From Alicyclobacillus herbarius DSM 13609 (GTDB lineage Bacteria; Bacillota; Bacilli; Alicyclobacillales; Alicyclobacillaceae): DNA of 64,000 bases. The notes beneath the pieces were generated by a model. That model was not told the origin of the DNA. It saw nothing but the letters and a program-made list of their open reading frames with translations, and ran no database searches. The translations under genes were made by a program, and so were the position numbers. Shown here piece after piece: positions 61,415 through 64,000 of the stretch. Each line of letters starts with the position of its first letter. Positions within the stretch are counted from its first letter, which is position 1. The stretch covers positions 62,001 through 126,000 of the forward strand of contig NZ_AUMH01000004.1 in NCBI RefSeq assembly GCF_000430585.1, read 5' to 3'.

Positions 61415-61843
61415 ATGACGCAAGCCACCTTGCCGGAAACGACCAACTCCCTGCAGTCTCAGGACGAGGTGTTTGAACTTCTGCTCAAACCCGAAGTCCA
61501 ACAGTCCCTTGCCACCTTGGTGGAAAGCCTGCCGCGCATCGCGAGCATGGTGGCCGTTTTGAACAAGGTTTGCGACCTCACCACAGGGGTCCTGACGGAC
61601 GGCGAATTTATGGGCGCTGTCGATGAGATGATTCGCGAGAAGACCAAACCCCTGAAGGACAAGTTGGGTGGTCTGCCTTCCGCGATTCAAGAGGCGAAGC
61701 AGCGGGCGGAAGCCAGCAACGCTCAGATTGGGTTGTTCGGTATCTTGCGCTTGCTCAAGGAACCGGTGGTTCAGAAAAACCTCCGCTTTTTTGTCGCGCT
61801 CTGTGAGGTTTTGGCCGAACGGGACGCCGCTAAGACCCGTTAA
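61415..61843 (+). CDS. DUF1641 domain protein
   Basis: This 142-residue helical protein is of the DUF1641 family, recognised by the segment GLFGILRLLKEPVVQKNLRFFVALCEVLAE. Relatives in Bacilli are often encoded beside a formate dehydrogenase-like or FAD-dependent oxidoreductase gene; none is here. GGAGGA precedes the ATG. A TATAAT -10 lies at 61330-61335, 80 bases upstream, in a 328-base gap that otherwise holds no supported feature. Confidence 0.85.
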   Translation: MTQATLPETTNSLQSQDEVFELLLKPEVQQSLATLVESLPRIASMVAVLNKVCDLTTGVLTDGEFMGAVDEMIREKTKPLKDKLGGLPSAIQEAKQRAEASNAQIGLFGILRLLKEPVVQKNLRFFVALCEVLAERDAAKTR

Positions 61844-61937
61844 CGGGCTGCAAGAAACGGATTTGCCGCGACGATTGACCGCTACGCGGGGTAATTCACC
61901 GCGGCACCGTCAGCGAGGACCATATCACGGTGTCTTT

Positions 61938-61989
61938 CCAACACCCCCGGCTGGACCTTCGCCCAACGTGGGGTGTTGGGACTTCATTT
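61938..61989. repeat. Inverted repeat between convergent genes
   Basis: CCAACACCCC (61938-61947) and GGGGTGTTGG (61980-61989) are perfect 10-bp arms 32 bases apart, in the gap between the convergent DUF1641 and MFS genes. Neither side has a clean T-run, so terminator function is only possible. Confidence 0.4.
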
Positions 61990-62003
61990 GATTCCGTCCG
62001 TGC

Positions 62004-63356
62004 TTATTCCACCTCCGCACGCCCCTTTGGCAATCGCCAGCTCATCCAAATTACGAACGCGGCACATAACGCCAGGATACCGGCCAAGACCCGCAATCGG
62101 CCGGTCGTCAACGTAGGTGCAAAGACCATCCCGAGCAAAACGGAAGATATGATTGTGCCCATATAGCGGGCTGTCATGAACAGGCCGGAAGCAGCCCCGA
62201 TGATCTCTTTAGGTGCACTCGCAAACAGGGCAGCCTGCATACCTACGTTGTTTAAGCCGTTGCTAACGCCCAAAATCAACAGCACAATCACGAGGACGAC
62301 CAACGGACTCGTCTGATGAAACGTCGTCATCCCCAATGCACCACAGGTCATCAAGACGCCCGACAACAGCAGTCCTGGGCGCGATCCGGCCCTATCCACC
62401 CACCTCCCGGTCAACGGTGCCACCAATACGGAAATGCCGGCCAAACACAACATGAGCAGTCCGGTTTGCTGGGCGTCAAAGCCACGCACCTCTTGAAGAT
62501 AAGTGGGCATCCCGAAAAAAAACGAGTAAAAGATGATGTTGACGACGACAAACTGGATATGTACCCATAAAAACACTTTGTTTTGGGCAAACAAGCGAAT
62601 GCGAATAAAGGGAGGTTCGGCCTTGAGCTCCCGCCACACGAACCCGGCCGCCGCCAAACCGCCAATCATACCTGCATAGAGGTTCAAGCGTCCATTGAGC
62701 GAAAGCAGAAACATCAGCAGCCCCAGGATGGCCACGGCAAACAGAAAAATCCCCGGGAAGTCTAAGGACCGCAGCACCTGCCCCAGGTGGAAACCCGTGG
62801 TACGGTCTCTCGGCAGAACCCACAAAGCGAGCACAAAGGCGATCGCGATGATGGGAATGTTGACCGTGAAAATCGCCGGCCAGTCTCGCCAGTGCAGCAA
62901 CACCCCGCCAATGGTCGGACCAAACGCGGCGGCCCCGGACGAGAAGACAGCCAAGAAGGCCAGGGCCTTTGCCTGACCTTCCTGCACCTGGTGCCGGACC
63001 ATCGCCATACCCGCCGGGTACAATACGCTGCTCCCCACCGCTTGAATCAGGCGGAACACAATCAGCCACGCAAAACTCGGTGAAAACGGAGCCGTCACCG
63101 ACGAGAGCGCCACCAAGCCGAGGCCGATGAGAAACATTCGTTTGTGGCCAAGTAGGTCAGCCAACCTGCCCATCATCGGTTGAGCAATCGCGCTGGCCAA
63201 GTAGTAGGTGGAAATGAGCCACGATACCGTGTCAAACCCCAAATGAAACACGAGTTGGAAGCGTGCAATGGCAACCGAGATCATCGAGGAGTTCAGAGGA
63301 TTGAGCAGCACCCCAAGAGCAATCGACAATAACATCAACCAGACCGGTCGCCGCAT
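62004..63356 (-). CDS. MFS drug transporter, DHA2 (EmrB/QacA) family
   Basis: This 450-residue transporter with about fourteen helices exports drugs or other compounds with proton exchange. The DHA2 start NSSMISVAIARFQ with STYYLASAIAQPMMGRLADLLGHKRMFLIGL (loop 2-3) is visible. FRLIQAVGSSVLYPAGMAMV (motif C-like) and a mid-protein PPFIRIRLFAQNKVFLW segment follow. It has GGGAGG 8 bases before the ATG. No regulator gene is adjacent. The substrate is unknown. Confidence 0.9.
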   Translation of the reverse strand: MRRPVWLMLLSIALGVLLNPLNSSMISVAIARFQLVFHLGFDTVSWLISTYYLASAIAQPMMGRLADLLGHKRMFLIGLGLVALSSVTAPFSPSFAWLIVFRLIQAVGSSVLYPAGMAMVRHQVQEGQAKALAFLAVFSSGAAAFGPTIGGVLLHWRDWPAIFTVNIPIIAIAFVLALWVLPRDRTTGFHLGQVLRSLDFPGIFLFAVAILGLLMFLLSLNGRLNLYAGMIGGLAAAGFVWRELKAEPPFIRIRLFAQNKVFLWVHIQFVVVNIIFYSFFFGMPTYLQEVRGFDAQQTGLLMLCLAGISVLVAPLTGRWVDRAGSRPGLLLSGVLMTCGALGMTTFHQTSPLVVLVIVLLILGVSNGLNNVGMQAALFASAPKEIIGAASGLFMTARYMGTIISSVLLGMVFAPTLTTGRLRVLAGILALCAAFVIWMSWRLPKGRAEVE

Positions 63357-63507
63357 GATTAACGCCTCCCACGCCCACAGTTTTTCAGCACCTCACCTTT
63401 CCATATCACACGGCAGGAAGGTGTTGCAAGCGTGGAGGCGGATGAATTCATAGATGGGGCAGATATAGAGCGGATGCTCTGACTGCCGACCCACGTATCA
63501 TGATGAC

Positions 63508-63543
63508 CCACGAAAGAAACCCTGCCAACCGTCGTGGCAGGGT
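63508..63543 (-). terminator. Intrinsic terminator of the edge glycosyltransferase gene
   Basis: ACCCTGCCA and TGGCAGGGT form a perfect 9-bp stem with a 7-base loop, followed on the minus strand by TTCTTTCGT. It lies 57 bases after the stop of the gene cut by the window end. Confidence 0.65.
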
Positions 63544-63599
63544 CTCGACAGACGATGAGGCGCTCTGTGGAGCCCCCCGCTTCATTTCATCCGGAAAGC

Positions 63600-64000
63600 T
63601 TACAGACCGCGGCGCAGCTCGGCCAACGGATAAACCGTCCCCCGCCACAGCAAGCCGCCACGACGCACCACCATCCAGGCGGATCGAACAAAGGTGTACA
63701 TGAACAGGAAAAGCGTGATTGGCAAGAGGAGAAACTGATGCTTGGGAAAGCGAAGGAACTGATTCACCAGCGTATAAAGCACAAACATGACGAGTAATGC
63801 CCCGACACTAGGCAAACGCCACCAGCCGGGGGCGAACAAGACGCAGGCAAACGGCCCGTCGTACAGGACCAGGAGGGGAATGAGACTGGCCAACAGCGCC
63901 GTGATGGAATAATGAAACGCCGCCAACGGACTCTTCTCCAATCCACGAAACATCTCGACCAGCGTTGGATACCACTCGATTTCCATAAAATCATCCGCGA
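63600..64000 (-). CDS. C-terminal part of a probable family 2 glycosyltransferase (cut by window edge)
   Basis: The visible 128 codons and the frame beyond them run open to the window end, so the gene is partial. The sequence ADDFMEIEWYPTLVEMFRGLEKSP before two or three membrane helices and the final WRGTVYPLAELRRGL resemble the C-terminus of membrane glycosyltransferases. Examples are the hopanoid- or carotenoid-associated group 2 enzymes. The catalytic domain would lie outside. The ATG at 63986 is probably internal. Confidence 0.5.
   Translation of the reverse strand, partial: ADDFMEIEWYPTLVEMFRGLEKSPLAAFHYSITALLASLIPLLVLYDGPFACVLFAPGWWRLPSVGALLVMFVLYTLVNQFLRFPKHQFLLLPITLFLFMYTFVRSAWMVVRRGGLLWRGTVYPLAELRRGL

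Noticed and set aside
1-64000. CRISPR arrays, tRNA or rRNA genes and intact insertion sequences.
   Set aside because: No regularly spaced repeats, tRNA-like cloverleaf with CCA-type end, rRNA segments or transposase genes were recognised by reading; a tRNAscan or Rfam run could still find small items.

Overview
The window looks like chromosomal DNA of a spore-forming Bacillota (Bacilli). The indicators are CodY, a T-box leader in front of ileS, a GerA-type germinant receptor operon, an FMN-riboswitch rib operon, LacI/CcpA-style sugar control and a YerC/YecD regulator. Base composition is fairly GC-rich by eye (high 50s percent), with many GTG/TTG starts and strong Shine-Dalgarno (SD) sequences. 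This would fit an Alicyclobacillaceae-like or related moderately GC-rich lineage, but that placement is inference. No rRNA, tRNA, CRISPR array, prophage or intact insertion sequence was recognised.

Layout. 1-5.2 kb: an OPT transporter, a fosmidomycin-resistance-type MFS pump, ispD and a GH130 glycoside phosphorylase. 5.2-8.9 kb: a promoter with an inverted repeat, a T-box leader and a 1051-residue IleS. 9.0-13.3 kb: a 29-residue zinc-ribbon micro-ORF and a gerA-gerC-gerB operon whose gerB is frameshifted. 13.3-17.5 kb: an SDR oxidoreductase and the Leloir genes galT-galK-galE. 17.7-22.8 kb: a soluble chemoreceptor-like protein and ribD-ribE-ribBA-ribH behind an FMN riboswitch. 23-25 kb: a KimA-like potassium transporter. 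25.2-33.4 kb: a galactan-use locus of LacI regulator, ABC binding protein, two permeases, a secreted GH53 galactanase with a discoidin-like domain and a GH42 beta-galactosidase. Its promoter region carries two near-identical 18-bp dyads and a cre-like site.

33.4-41.9 kb: serine acetyltransferase, a Fur-family regulator, an Nramp Mn transporter with a MntR-like box, a PAP2 phosphatase preceded by three tandem TTTACACGAA repeats, an M20 dipeptidase, a small tryptophan-rich protein, CodY, a CPA2 antiporter and YerC. 42-46.9 kb: an E1alpha/E1beta/E2 2-oxoacid dehydrogenase with a leucine/phenylalanine-type dehydrogenase, probably for branched-chain amino acids. 47.1-51.7 kb: a phenylacetate-type cluster (PaaK, FlK-like thioesterase, EthD-family protein, PaaG-like isomerase, thiolase). 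51.8-64 kb: small regulators (three XRE, one GntR), a GNAT protein, CcdA, a YdjM-like hydrolase, a coiled-coil protein, a DUF1648 membrane protein, a methyltransferase, a lipoprotein, a DUF1641 protein, a DHA2 pump and the end of a probable glycosyltransferase cut by the window edge.

How parts fit together. Secreted GH53 would cut galactan outside the cell, the ABC system would import galacto-oligosaccharides, GH42 would release galactose, and GalK/GalT/GalE, 8 kb away on the same strand, would feed it into glycolysis. The bkd-like and paa-like genes share a strand and both feed acyl-CoA metabolism. The least explained items are the PAP2 leader repeats, the zinc-ribbon micro-ORF, the tryptophan-rich small protein, the E2 with very long charged linkers, the paa-like cluster without a ring-oxidising enzyme, and the nested palindrome at 58.6 kb.
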